DNA from: Staphylotrichum longicolle | Lineage: Eukaryota; Ascomycota; Sordariomycetes; Sordariales; Chaetomiaceae | Direction: 5' to 3' | Assembly (NCBI GenBank): GCA_019096155.1 | Contig: JAHCVI010000003.1 | Location: 1,054,001-1,118,000 of the forward strand | DNA length: 64,000 nt | Part shown: one piece after another, positions 22,230 to 32,895 of the stretch | How positions within the stretch are numbered: position 1 is the first letter of the stretch | Layout of the letters: each line of letters begins with the position of its first letter | The notes under the pieces: model-generated | What the model saw: only the letters and a program-made list of their open reading frames with translations | Databases searched by the model: none | Told to the model about the DNA's origin: nothing | Position numbers and translations under genes: made by a program

Positions 22230-23462
22230 ATGGATATGCTCTTGTCGCTTCCCATCGCATCCTACCTCTTCTCGACCTCCTTGACCTCATGGTCGACCTC
22301 GCTTAACCTCCTCTTCTTCTATATGACCTGGTCGACCCTCGTCTTGAGCCACTCGCCCCTCAAGATCGAGATCGTGAGTGTCACGGCCCTGCGCATAGCC
22401 TTCTGGCTGGTTCCCTCGCTCTTGTTCCTCGCCTTCGACACCCTCCTTCCCTCGCTGTCTGAAAGCATCAAGTACAACGGCGCGTCCGCCCTCCTCCCGC
22501 GCGATGCAAAGACCCTCACCAGACTCGCCGGCCTCGCGCTCTCCAACCTTGCCCTTGAGACCGCCCTCGAGGCCGCCATCTCTCTCGGCCTCACCACCGT
22601 CCTCAAAACTCCCGTCTTCCGCACCTCCAGCACTCTTCCCTCCCCTGGCAGATCCTAAAACATCTCGCCCTCCTTCACTGCCCGCGAGATCCTGACCTAC
22701 TACACACACACCTCCTCCCACAACACTCCTGCTTCCCGCTCCATCAGTCTCCCCATCCCGAAATCCAAATCCAAGTCCACCTCCCTCTCGACACCGACCC
22801 CCCCCGCCCGCCTCCACGCCCAGTACGCCCACTCCCCACCTCGCACCCGCCCTCCCCTCCGCCTCAAAGCAGACCACCCCGTCCCCTATCTCCTCCACCG
22901 CTTCCTGCCGCTCTACCTCCCGGCCCTCGCCCTCTCTCTCTACCACCACTACCCAGCCATCACCACGACCACGACCACGACCAAGAACAACCCCCTAAAC
23001 ATCTTCACCGCCGCCATCAACACCACCAACGACAACAACCTGCACATCCTCACCTACCTCGTCTTCGTCGCCCTCGCCACCCTGGAAGAAACCCTCGCCA
23101 TGTCCGGCTACACCGTCGTGCCGGGGATCCTGCTCGGCGGCGTCGCGCGGCGGACGGCGATCCACTACTCCACCACCACCACCACCACGACCACCACCTC
23201 TGGTGAGACAAAGTCACGGTGCAGTGGCAATTTCGGCAGCTGGGGCGTGCTGGACTGGGTGCACGGGACGAGCGTCGGGGGCGATGTCATGGGCGACCTG
23301 CGGGACGAGGCGGAGAAGCACCGGCTGCAGGAGCGCGGGGCGAGGAAGGTTGGCGAGGTGGGCGGGGCGGTGAGGGACGGGGTGGAGGGGTTGAGGGCGG
23401 GGAATGGGGCGGGACGGCGGGGGAGGAGGGGGAAGGGGAGGGGTGGGGATGGGAGGGAGTGA
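22230..23462 (+). pseudogene. Sterol desaturase / fatty-acid-hydroxylase family gene with a local frame disruption
   Basis: From ATG 22230 a frame runs to TAA 22656 and the same frame is open again to TGA 23462. The first part has membrane helices (SLTSWSTSLNLLFFYMTW). The second has FTAREILTYYTHTSSHN, LHAQYAHSPP, VPYLLHRFLPLYLPALAL, ATLEETLAMSGYTVVPGILL and GSWGVLDWVHGTSVGGD, which together match fungal sterol-desaturase-family proteins including HxxxH-type metal ligands. Between 22640 and 22673 the family-like peptide LPWQILKHLALL lies in a different frame, so a base appears missing near 22641 and the frame is restored near 22673. No GT-AG intron removes the stop while keeping this segment. 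Either a real inactivated gene or an assembly error; about 410 codons in total. Confidence 0.65.
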
Positions 23463-23890
23463 TGTACCAAGGTGATTGTGTAGATGGTGACGGTTGGAGT
23501 TTTGCAGATTCTTCTTTTTGGCGTGGAATTGGAGCGGTCTTTTCCAATCGGTGTTGAGGCTGGTAGGTTGGGATTGGTTTATGGGAGGTGTCCGGTCGGG
23601 AGCAGTGGACATTGTTGATGTCAGGTTGGATGTTTTGCCATGGCGTAATAGGTACTCTTGGTTCGACCAATTCCCAATTTCTGGACATTTCCTCTATGAC
23701 GCTCGCTCCGCTGTGTTCCAACTCCGAAAAATACAATGTAGTCTATTCCCGTGAGAAGATGCCGTGTATGTGTATTCCACTTCCAGCAGGGTATCCCAAA
23801 GGGCTCCTCGGTAACCCAAGATGCAGTGCTCAATAAACACAAAGCAAGCCTGCTGCCACTCCTGGACAATGCCGGGTTACACCTGACACA
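23463..23890. other. Convergent intergenic region
   Basis: This holds the 3' UTRs of the sterol-desaturase-family gene (+) and the IML2 gene (-). No other feature is seen. Confidence 0.6.
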
Positions 23891-26380
23891 TCACGCCCAC
23901 CCCTTCTTCGCCCTCACCCACTCAACCGTCTCCATGCCGGCCTTGACCCTCATGCCAAACCGGGCATCCAGCACGAACCCCTCCCATTGCGAGACCTTGT
24001 GCAGGTACTGGCGGCACTCCTCGGCCTTTTGTCGGCGGAACGCCTCGACCTCTTCAGCCGTGCCCTTGGGCCACGCTTCCGAGTCGTAGACGCCCATCCA
24101 GGCCACCGCGGCCATCTCGTAGTTCGCGGCAGCCTGGCAGTAGTCGTCTTTCGTGTGGCCCTTGAACAGGTTTCTGCAAAGCAATCAGTTAGCAAGCATC
24201 CATCTCCAGGGGAGCGAGCACGACACGGCAACATACTTGTCCATGGTCAACAGGGGCTCAACCAAGGCGCGCGCCTCGGCGCCCCTGCCCAGCTGCCGCA
24301 GCAGCGCCGACTCCGACAGCAGGCCCACAGCAGCCTCGTCCTTCTCCTCCTTGATCTTGGCCACCTTGTCCGCGGCCGCCGTGCACCGCTCCCACGCCAG
24401 CAGGCCCCTCGCCCTCTCCAGGTACTTGGTCCCCATGCGCTTGCTGCCGTTCCACAGGTAAATCATCTCCACCGCCGGGCTGACGCCCACCGCGTCCGCG
24501 AGGTCGACGCCGAGCGCCTTGGCGCGCTCCTCCCACTTCTGCAGCTTGCGCGACGCGAACACCTCGAACGGCAGCTGCCGCGCCATGAAGCGCTTCTTGC
24601 CCGCCACCGTGGGCGTCTTGCGCAGGTATTCCTCGGCGGCCTTCTTGTGCCTCTGCGCCTCGGTTTGCAGGACCCCCTTCTCCCGATCGCCCTCGGCGGT
24701 GATCGCCGCAGCGGCGTGGAACGCGTCGCGGTACATCTCGATCTCGGCGCAGCCGGCGATGTAGTAGTACAGCGCGTGGCTCCAGCTGTTGAGCTCGACG
24801 CAGCGCAGGAAATTGTCGCGCATGGCCGGCCAGTCCATGACGTACATGGTGCTCATGCTCAGCTCAAAGTTGTTGAGCGCCGTGATCTGGAGCATCTTGC
24901 TGTCCGTGTTGGACTGGAGCAGCGCGATGGCGCCGTCGAGGTCGCGCGCGTTGGCGAGCACGCGCGCCTCTTCGAGCTTCCACAGCCGCGCGTCCGGGTA
25001 GCGCTCGCGCATGGCGGCCAGGAGGGCTGCGCACTTTTCCTTGGGGTAGCCCACAGTCGCGAACTCGGTCTCGGTGCTGCTGCTGCTGCTGGTCTTGTTG
25101 CTGCCGTCGGAGTCGGATGCGGACGTGTCGTCGGGGTTGTGTTCGGGGAGCAGAATGTCGGCCATGCCGAGGAAGGTGTTGTAGTAGTTGAGGAGGACCA
25201 GCGCGGCCATGGCGCCGTTGATGTTGGAGAACTTGGTGGACTGCCAGAGCATTTTCAAGCCTTTGTCGCGGTCGCCCCTGAAGCCGATGATGGACAGCAG
25301 CCGGGAGAAGGCTGGAGGGACCATGGACAAAAGCAGCAGCAGAATGCCAAAGCACATGTTCGCGCCACTGTGCACAAAGACATCAACAGTGGATTTGAAC
25401 AAGGCCTTGTCGGCACCCGACGTGTTGAGCTGCTCCAGCGCAAAATTGCCAGGCGTTAGAGTCCCATCATTCGCACGGCCCTTGGACGCAGGACGCGAGT
25501 GCAATGGTGTCTGGACATCTTCGGCGAGCGCGAGATTGCTCAACTTCTCGTCGAGAGCTGCTGTATCTTGCGACACGGTATGTAAGCCGTTCGGAGCTTG
25601 GGTTGGTGGCGCATCTTTAGCCGCCTCCACAGATGCTGCGTCGCTGCCAGCTGTTTGCCTAGGTGTGGGAGTCTGTGTCTCGAGGTCGGCAAACTCAGAC
25701 TCGTCGAAGCTGCCGGGCATCGGGTCTTCAGAGAAGCTTGGCTTCCTGGCCGCAGGTATTTTCTTCGCACCCCCATGCCCTATCGACTCCAGATAGCGCC
25801 CCTCCGCCTCGATGATGCCGTCCAGCGTGACGTACGCCTTCCGTAGTTTGTAGAACCCCTTGATGGCCTCGGTCAGGCTTTCATGCATGACGCCTACCAC
25901 CGCGTTCATCAACTGCGCCTCCGAATTGACAAGCGCAAACTCGGAGCCGGGCGGGTAGATCCTGCTCCCCGTTCCGTCCGCCTCTTTTTGCGCCTTCTTC
26001 ATGTCGTTCCACGCCCTGTTCTCCGTCTCGTTCAGCCGGTTTGCCGCCTCTGTCATGATGTCCTTCTCAAAGCCCAGAATGCTCTTCATGAAGGTCGAGA
26101 GACCCAACCCGAGCTGGTGAAAGGCCGAGGCGTCTCCTCGAAGACGCAGAAGGGCCTCCGCCCCGTCAATGTCGTCATTCATGATAAGACCGGCGGCAGC
26201 CATCGCGTCGTCGATGTCGAGTGCTTCCTGCTCCGCAGGCGACACGGCAGTCGTCTTTGCCTTGCCATTGAGCGCGGAGGTGCTTGCCGTCGGACTCTGC
26301 CCGGGGGTGGAAGGCTTCGAGGAGGCTTTGGAGCTCGGCGCGGCGGACGAGCCACGGAACCAAGATCGGATGGCAGACAT
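23891..26380 (-). CDS. iml2: IML2 / TTC39-family TPR protein
   Basis: Two exons, 26380-24237 and 24173-23891 (donor GTATGT, acceptor TTGCAG), give 808 residues. After a Ser-rich N-terminus the IML2 region starts with ALDIDDAMAAAGLIMNDDID and GLGLSTFMKSILGFEKDIM. It later has NMCFGILLLLLSMVPPAFSR, LLNYYNTFLGMADILLP and YYIAGCAEIEMYRDAF, all typical of the fungal IML2 (inclusion body clearance) family, which contains divergent TPR helices. In yeast, Iml2 acts in lipid-dependent clearance of protein inclusions and is found in cytosol and at mitochondria. A GRKSK-like basic insertion and poly-Ser (about residues 445-460) are species-specific. Length and exon structure look normal. Confidence 0.9.
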
Positions 26381-27590
26381 TGCGCCTGAAGGATTGTGTT
26401 CTTGACGGCAGGCGGGGCGCCGGTCAAGGAGGGTGGCGAGGGGAAAGGGAGCAAAGGACGAGCGCAGTTCTGGGAGGCATCAAGGGGATGAAGGGATGGG
26501 AGAAGCGAAAGTCAAGGAGCTCGTCAGAGCCGAAGGGGATAAAAACCGCTAAAAGGGCCGGCCGGCACTCCCGGCTGGCAGAGGCGTGCAGCGACTCGCC
26601 AACCAGGTTACAACAGCCTGGTGTGCGCGTTTTCGGATGGCCCTGCCCTTGTCTGGGAGCCTCGTTCCTGCGGCGGAGCGCGAGATGGCCCAGGCCAGGC
26701 CAACCCCGCCAAAGCCAAGTGGAAATTCAGTGGAAATCCCCGATCGCTGCCCCGCTTACAATGGAGAGGGCGGCGAGTCCCCGGAGATGCGCCTATTCGG
26801 CTCGCTCTGTCGGTCTATTACTGTGGTATTAACATGGTGCCGGACTGCTTATTGGCTCGACTGCGAGTTCCTTCGGAAGCAGGAGGGCTGAGGAAGTGAC
26901 ATCGACCAAGCTTTGTTAGATGGCTTGGCAGGCAGAGCCTAGGCTTGTCATTCCATCAGAGAGACAGGGCATTGTGGCTGTTGGGCCAGATGTGCTGTTC
27001 CCTGTTGGTGCCAGAAGGTTCCCTCTCCAGCCTTGTGTTGGCGCCAATTCTGAAATCGTGAAAGACATGACGTTCATTGATACCACGGAGATAAAAGCGG
27101 TGTTATGAGCTCCCCTAATGAAGATGCGCAAAGGGAACACGAGCAAGGGACCTGGAATGGGTGGAATCTGAGAGGCACATGTGCTTGGGCGCCCTGTGGC
27201 GCCTTCCGGAGATAACGTCAGCGGTGTTGCACACACCAGGCAGACGCTTGGCTGGCGAAGAAAAGGTGGCTCGTGCACTTCTGTCACTCGGTGCCCCACC
27301 AACCTGGCCTGTGCGAGGACGGGCGGATGATGCCGACGTTGAGCTGCCTCTTGCTGTAGCACACCTCCAGCAATCTGTTGAAACCCATCAACCAACACCG
27401 CGACTAATCAACAAACTTACTCAGCTCGAGTGCCCGGCAAACTGTCGACTCAGCTCAGACCATTGCGATCATCGCCCATCGACGCGCCGCCAGCCTGACA
27501 CAACAACCGAGTCCCTCTCCACGACCATCCCCCAAACCCTCCCTTAGCTGCCCCGGAGACTCCAACCTTCAGAACCCACACCCCGTCACA
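26381..27590. other. Divergent promoter region of IML2 and SEM1
   Basis: 1.2 kb between two divergent starts. No supported open frame. The 100 bases before SEM1 are C- and A-rich, as in fungal leaders. Confidence 0.6.
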
Positions 27591-28019
27591 ATGGCCTCTT
27601 CACAAGCCACCACCAAGAAAGACGACAAGGCCGCGGCCGAGAGCAAGCCCGAGCAGCAACAGGCCGCCGAGCAAAAGCCCGCGGCGCTCGAGGAGGACGA
27701 CGAGTTCGAGGACTTCCCCGTTGACGGTGCGTTGCGATGAAACAACCTTTGTGCTTCACCCCTTTCCAGCCTACGCTGACAAGCTGTACACGGCACAACA
27801 GACTGGGAGCAAGACGAGACAGAGGCCGCGAGCGGCGGCGCGGCACAGCACCTGTGGGAGGAGTCGTGGGACGACGACGACACGAGCGATGACTTTTCGG
27901 CGCAGCTCAAGTACGCTTAATGGCCCCATCCAGATTCGAATATACAAAGGGGAGAAAACCATACTGACAAATGGCGTAGGGAGGAGCTGAAGAAGGTCGA
28001 TGCGTCGAAGAAGCGGTGA
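27591..28019 (+). CDS. sem1: 26S proteasome complex subunit SEM1/DSS1
   Basis: Three exons, 27591-27726, 27802-27910 and 27980-28019 (donors GTGCGT and GTACGC; acceptors CAACAG and CGTAG), give 94 residues. The exons are too short to appear as one open frame and were found by phase matching. The signature is the two acidic/aromatic clusters EEDDEFEDFPVDDWEQDE and HLWEESWDDDDTSDDFSAQL, followed by the basic amphipathic tail KEELKKVDASKKR. This is exactly the layout of SEM1/DSS1. It acts in the proteasome lid and in TREX-2 and BRCA2-like complexes. Nothing looks damaged. Confidence 0.95.
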
Positions 28020-28451
28020 TGTGGATACGCCGGGAGTGAGGAGGACATGGCGGCAAGGCACCGGGGGACACTGCAAACCTGGTTCAAGACGGCGTTCGAA
28101 GGAAGATAGGCAAAGGAGAGGGCAGCGGTGTGGATGGGCGGGTTGCCCCTCTATCGCCAGGAATACACACGCCGGTTCCAGGTTCACCACAGACGGCCGT
28201 CCGTCACAAACTGCCATTGTTGACAGCACGGCAGTCGGCGTCCCGCCAAGAGTAGAAATGAAAGCGACATGATTCACAACACATGCTCAGCCCATCATCA
28301 CGGAACACAAGAGAACTGCTGATCTAGTATCTAGTTGTTTCATAAAACTACGGGCTAACCACAGCAGACCCATGCCGACAGATTCATAGCCTCGACCTAC
28401 TGGGCCCGTTACTATGGCTGCTCACTTTTTCCACCCAAAAAGCGGCGGCAC
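28020..28451. other. Convergent intergenic region
   Basis: 3' UTRs of SEM1 (+) and phosphoglycerate kinase (-). No other feature seen. Confidence 0.6.
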
Positions 28452-29189
28452 CTACTTGCGCTCGCTCAGCGCAACCACACCGGGCAGGGCCTTGCCCTCG
28501 AGCAGCTCCAAGCTGGCGCCGCCGCCAGTCGACACGTGGCTGAGCTTCTTCTCGACGCCGTACTTGGCCGCGACGGTGGCAGTGTCGCCGCCGCCAATGA
28601 TGACGATCTTGCCGCTCTCGGCAGCCGCGACGGCCGCGTCGAGAGTGGCCTTGGTGCCGTTGGCGAACTTGTCAAACTCGAAGACGCCGGCGGGCCCGTT
28701 CCACAGGATGGTCTGGGCGTCGTCGATGGCGGCCTTGTACAGCTTGACCGACTCGTCGCCGCAGTCCAGGCCCATCCAGCCGTCGGGGATGCCCGAGGCG
28801 TCGGTGGCGGTGCCCGTCTTGGCGTCCTTGTCGAACTTGTCGGCCGTGATGTAGTCGACGGGGAGTACGACCTTGACGCCGTTCTTCTCGGCCTTCTTCA
28901 TGAGGTCGGGCACCGTCTTGGAGCCGGACTCGTCGAAGAGCGAGTTGCCGATCGACATGTTGTCGAGCGTCTTCTTGAAGGTGAAGGCCATGCCGCCGCA
29001 GATGATGAGCGTGTTGACCTTGTCCAGCAGGTTGTCGATCAGCTGGATCTTGTCCGACACCTTGGCGCCGCCCAGGATGGCCAGGAACGGCCGCTTGGGC
29101 GACTCGAGCGCCTTGGCGAAGTAGTCGAGCTCCTTCTTCATGAGGAAGCCGGCCGCCTTTTGCGGCAGGTCGACGCCGACCATCGAGGA

Positions 29190-29221
<32 letters not shown>

Positions 29222-29841
29222 CTGCTTGTGGTCAGCGAGGGGGGGATTGAGTTTAGTACGGCATGAGCAAACTGACTGATGAAGATGTCGCCAAGCTTGG
29301 TCAACCCCTTGCGGAACTCCTCCACCTTGGCCTTGTCGGCCTTAATCTTGTTTCCGTCGGCATCGGTGCCCTTGCCCTCCTCCTCAATGTGGAAGCGCAG
29401 GTTCTCGAGGAGGACAACCTCGCCGTTGTTGGCCTTGTTGACGATCTCCTCCACCTCCGGGCCGACGCAGTCCGGCGCAAGAGTCACGCTCTTGCCCAGC
29501 TGCTTCTCGAGCTCGGGGATGACGGGCTTCAACGAGTACTTGGGGTTGACCTTGCCATCGGGGCGGCCCAGGTGGGACATGAGAACGACGGCTTTGGCGC
29601 CATGGTCAATGGCGTACTTGATCGTGGGGACGGCGCCGACGATGCGCTGCGGGTTGGTGACCTTCTTGTCGGCGTCAAGGGGCACGTTGAAGTCGACCTG
29701 TGATGGAGCGAGCGCATGTCAGTGTCTCGTTCCCTCCAAGCAGCAAAACCGCCGGGGTAAGGAAGGGCGGCGTACGCGGATGAGGACGCGCTTGCCCTTG
29801 AGGTCAACGTCCTCGATCGAGAGCTTGTTGGACAGAGACAT
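28452..29841 (-). CDS. pgk1: Phosphoglycerate kinase
   Basis: Three exons, 29841-29776, 29697-29277 and 29221-28452 (donors GTACGC and GTCAGT; acceptors CACAG and AGCAG), give 418 residues, the usual fungal length. The N-terminus MSLSNKLSIEDVDLKGKR leads to RVDFNVPLD and the substrate loop SHLGRPDG. The hinge and nucleotide site include LAILGGAKVSDK and LIICGGMAFTF, and the C-terminal GGGDTATVAAKYG and STGGGASLELLEGK are intact. It catalyses transfer of phosphate from 1,3-bisphosphoglycerate to ADP in cytosolic glycolysis. Codon use is strongly biased to C-ending codons, as for a highly expressed gene. Confidence 0.98.
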
Positions 29842-31602
29842 CTTGATGGTTCTGGTGCTCAATTGGTGAGGAACGACTGCTCTTCGTCGCAAAAGAAGGC
29901 TCGGGTTCAGGAGTCTCGTGTTTTTGGTTTGGGTGGCAGGCAGGTAAAAGACGCAGAGATGATGAGCTGACCCTGTTGGGATGGAGGGGTAGAGGGGTAA
30001 TAAAAGATGGTGGGGTACCTGTCGTGAAGCTCTGACGTCGACTCATGGTTGGCTGATCCCGGTTCTTGGTATCTCGGTTACACAGGGCAATTGGGCGATA
30101 CGAAGCAAGACGAAGCAAGACCGATCGTGAGAGTGCTTCTGTTTCTCTGTTTCAGAGGCACCGCCATCTCCCCGTTACGAGTTTTCCTTCGTTATGTTTA
30201 ATCTGAATTTTATCCTTTCGATTGCCATCTGATTCCGATGGATACTGTGTGCCTGATGTTCAGTGCAGCAACATCGACAAAAAAACTTCGCGACGGAGGC
30301 AGCTGTTTTTGGCCTCCGGTTTTCGGCTATCCTGCTATGTGCATGGAAACTGGGACACTCCATTGGGAATGCTGATTGAACAACCTCCACTCGGGATGTT
30401 TACTCCAATTGCTTTCGTCTTGTGCATCCTATGCATCGACACTGCTCAGCAAACATTACCATGCCAGTCTCTCGATGAAGGTAATACCTGAGGATGTGGT
30501 TGGTGACCAGAACACCCGACGCACAGCATGCCCGATGCTCTGCCAGACTTGTAGGTTCCTGTTTGCTTCTCCGGCGTTGCTGGCTCCATAACGACCACCT
30601 AAGGCGCGCGCGATAGGGGCCGGAGGGCGTTGCGCGTTGTACTTCGTTTATACCGTTCAGTCTTCCAGAATGTTCCTAACCATTCGCGATGCCGGGATGT
30701 TATTAGTGCCACAATTCCGTCCCCCATCGGTAGAGGCAAGGCAGATTGTGGAGCCATGTTGCTTCGGGCTATCAGTCGTCGAGGTTTTGAGTACATGCTC
30801 GCTTATATGGGCTTTGTGCCAGAGCCTTCCTCCCCCCCCCCCCCCTCACTTTCCCTGGCTAACCCTAGAATCCCCTCCTCGCCAGTTTCCTGTCTCAGGA
30901 AGGGAGGCTGTCCCAATTCACTCTGGGCCCGTTGGTTGAGTTTAAGATGTCAAGGGTGGTCGAACTGAGCATAAGTTTGCTTCGGCCTTACTTTTGGTAA
31001 CACAGCCTTGATTCGCTTATTTGTGGACCGCATCTGGTCGGCGGCAGCATGAATGTAAGGCTCCAACGGCGCTGAGAGGCCCTTGTCCCATTGCTTGGCT
31101 GCTTCTCTCCTTGGAGATCATCAAACCGTGACAGCGGGCGGGATGTCTCCCAGGCCACACCCCGCATGTGCCACAGAACCTTATGCTGTTGGTGCCAGGT
31201 CACCGGAAAGGCGGCCGCGGAAGCATCCGAGCCTTCTGGGCGACCCAGGCATAATATGGAAGCTCTGTTGGGCGCGTACAAGCGGCCGTTGAACGCTTGA
31301 ACCCCGCTTCTTCAGTTTACATATTTGAGAGGACTGCGTCCCCCAACGTCTTTGCCACGCTGCTTGCTCCCTTGCCTCCACAAACTATCGTCAGAAGCAT
31401 CTCTGACAAGCACTACAGTCAGTCTTAGTTTGAATGAAGATATGATCGAAAGTTGGCGCTAATCCATGGGCTCAGAAACGAACAATCTCATAAATGGCCG
31501 CCTCGGTCAGAATCCAGCCGTCCGACTTCGTTGTGCCGACTGGGCCCGCTGTGGTCCTCGTCAAGATCAACCGGCAGGCATTTCAGCATCTTTGCTCCTT
31601 CC
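29842..31602. other. Long intergenic region upstream of phosphoglycerate kinase
   Basis: The first 300 bases are the phosphoglycerate kinase promoter and 5' UTR. Beyond this the sequence has several short frames with no recognisable domain and a C14 run (30832-30845). Before the next called ATG at 31603, a second frame from ATG 31494 is open and looks protein-like (see the hypothetical gene and findings). Confidence 0.5.
30832..30845. repeat. Homopolymer run of 14 cytosines
   Basis: Fourteen consecutive C residues in intergenic DNA. The exact length in the assembly may be unreliable. Confidence 0.85.
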
Positions 31603-32055
31603 ATGAACCCCTTGACGGACGAAGATACCATTTCGACCGTCCTAAGAAAGGGCAGACCCGCCGAAGCCTATGCCATCCGCCAATTGAGCAACATGCTCCT
31701 TGGTGACGAAATCGAGCCCTGTGTTAACAGATTTATTCGTCCAGAATTTCGCGTCCGCAGACCTGAGGAGTCAGAGAGACTACATATGGCCAAATGGGTC
31801 TGTTCCTACTGGCTGCGGCATATCCCGGCCGGCGGAGACCTGTCCGCGGCTCTCGTCAAGCTGACGTCTGCGACGGAGCCCATCGACAACCATCTTGACT
31901 TCCACGCCATCAAGATCGCTGACGAGAAGCACAGAGTGGACTCCATCACGGAGATTTTTCAGGCCCAGGCGGAACAAGAAAAGGCTTGGGCCCAGGAACT
32001 GGCTCAGGAACAGGCTCAGGAACAGGCTGAGGGTCAAGCTCAGGCCGCGTTGTAA
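31603..32055 (+). CDS. Hypothetical protein with Gln/Ala repeat tail
   Basis: From ATG 31603 the frame gives 150 residues; it is open further upstream without an ATG. It contains ISTVLRKGRPAEAYAIRQL and HMAKWVCSYWLRHIPAGGD, which look like a folded alpha-helical protein, and ends with an AQEQ-type repeat (QELAQEQAQEQAEGQAQ). A second frame starting at ATG 31494 (SVRIQPSDFVVPTGPAVVLV) has equally protein-like sequence that ends near where this frame begins. The real N-terminus may therefore lie in that frame and join through a missed splice or a one-base indel. No family is recognised. Confidence 0.45.
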   Translation: MNPLTDEDTISTVLRKGRPAEAYAIRQLSNMLLGDEIEPCVNRFIRPEFRVRRPEESERLHMAKWVCSYWLRHIPAGGDLSAALVKLTSATEPIDNHLDFHAIKIADEKHRVDSITEIFQAQAEQEKAWAQELAQEQAQEQAEGQAQAAL

Positions 32056-32895
32056 AAGTAGTGCAATACAAGGACCGTAATTGCCAGGGTGAAAGGTAAT
32101 TAGGGGTAAGAAGGTATTACAGTTGAGCCATGCTTTAGTACCTAAGCTCTTGTAAGCTTCGCAGATACTTGAGAGCTTAGTATGTAGGAAATAGAGATCT
32201 CTTTTACGCGCCAATGTGAACCTGCTACACTCGGCCTACCTAGTGACGCTAAACGAGTAAGCACTGGTGCCCGATAGACGAAGGACGCCCACCGTCTCGG
32301 TCATCAACTTTCGTTTTGCGCCGCCGCCATCTAGGGCGACCTAGTGTTTGTGGTTGCCAGTGCTGCACAGTTCTACTGGGTTGTGAGTACGCCTAACGCA
32401 ACCGCTGCCGTAGTGTGAAGAGCCAGCCGGTCCAGCACAGGATCCCTCCGTCATGATGTACCCAAGTAACTACCACGTTGGGAACCGCAGGTTACCTATT
32501 TTACCTTTGTTGTACCGGTGAGCCGCTCACTTTCCCCGCTCGAACCGCGAGGCTCTCACCCGCGGCCGCGGGCTTGTGGTTGAGGGGTCAACAGGCGGGG
32601 TGGGATTTTGGAGCTAGAGCTGCAGAGCATGGCAGCACAGCCCCCGCATCGCCTCGAGGAAGCGGAGGGGAGGGGATAAGACGGAGGCAGTTGCAACAAG
32701 GCTGAAAGTGCCTTCTGCGAAGTTCTCTATGTAAGGCACTCATCCATCCCTCTCAGGGTAACTAGGGCTGCCACGCTGTTTGAGCTTACACGGAGAGCGA
32801 CAACTTGGACCGAGTCATTGCATTTGCACGCAAGATCCACGAAGGACACCCGTGCGGGCCCGCGAACCCCAAGTGAGAGATTCCGAGGAGTCAAA
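32056..32895. other. Lower-GC decayed stretch and HET gene leader
   Basis: 32080-32420 is TA-rich, with stops in all frames, and resembles RIP-affected repeat debris. 32480-32700 is GC-rich with no recognisable coding content. No gene is supported. Confidence 0.45.

Noticed and set aside
22599..22688. Intron that would remove the in-frame TAA of the sterol-desaturase-family gene
   Set aside because: The only phase-compatible GT...AG (GTCCTC...GCGAG) has weak sites and would delete family-like sequence (LPWQILKHLALL, FTARE).
23987..25459. 490-codon plus-strand open frame
   Set aside because: Antisense shadow of the IML2 coding region; composition is Arg/Leu/Ala-rich as expected for a reverse frame.
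28536..29279. 247-codon plus-strand frame
   Set aside because: Antisense to phosphoglycerate kinase; no independent evidence.
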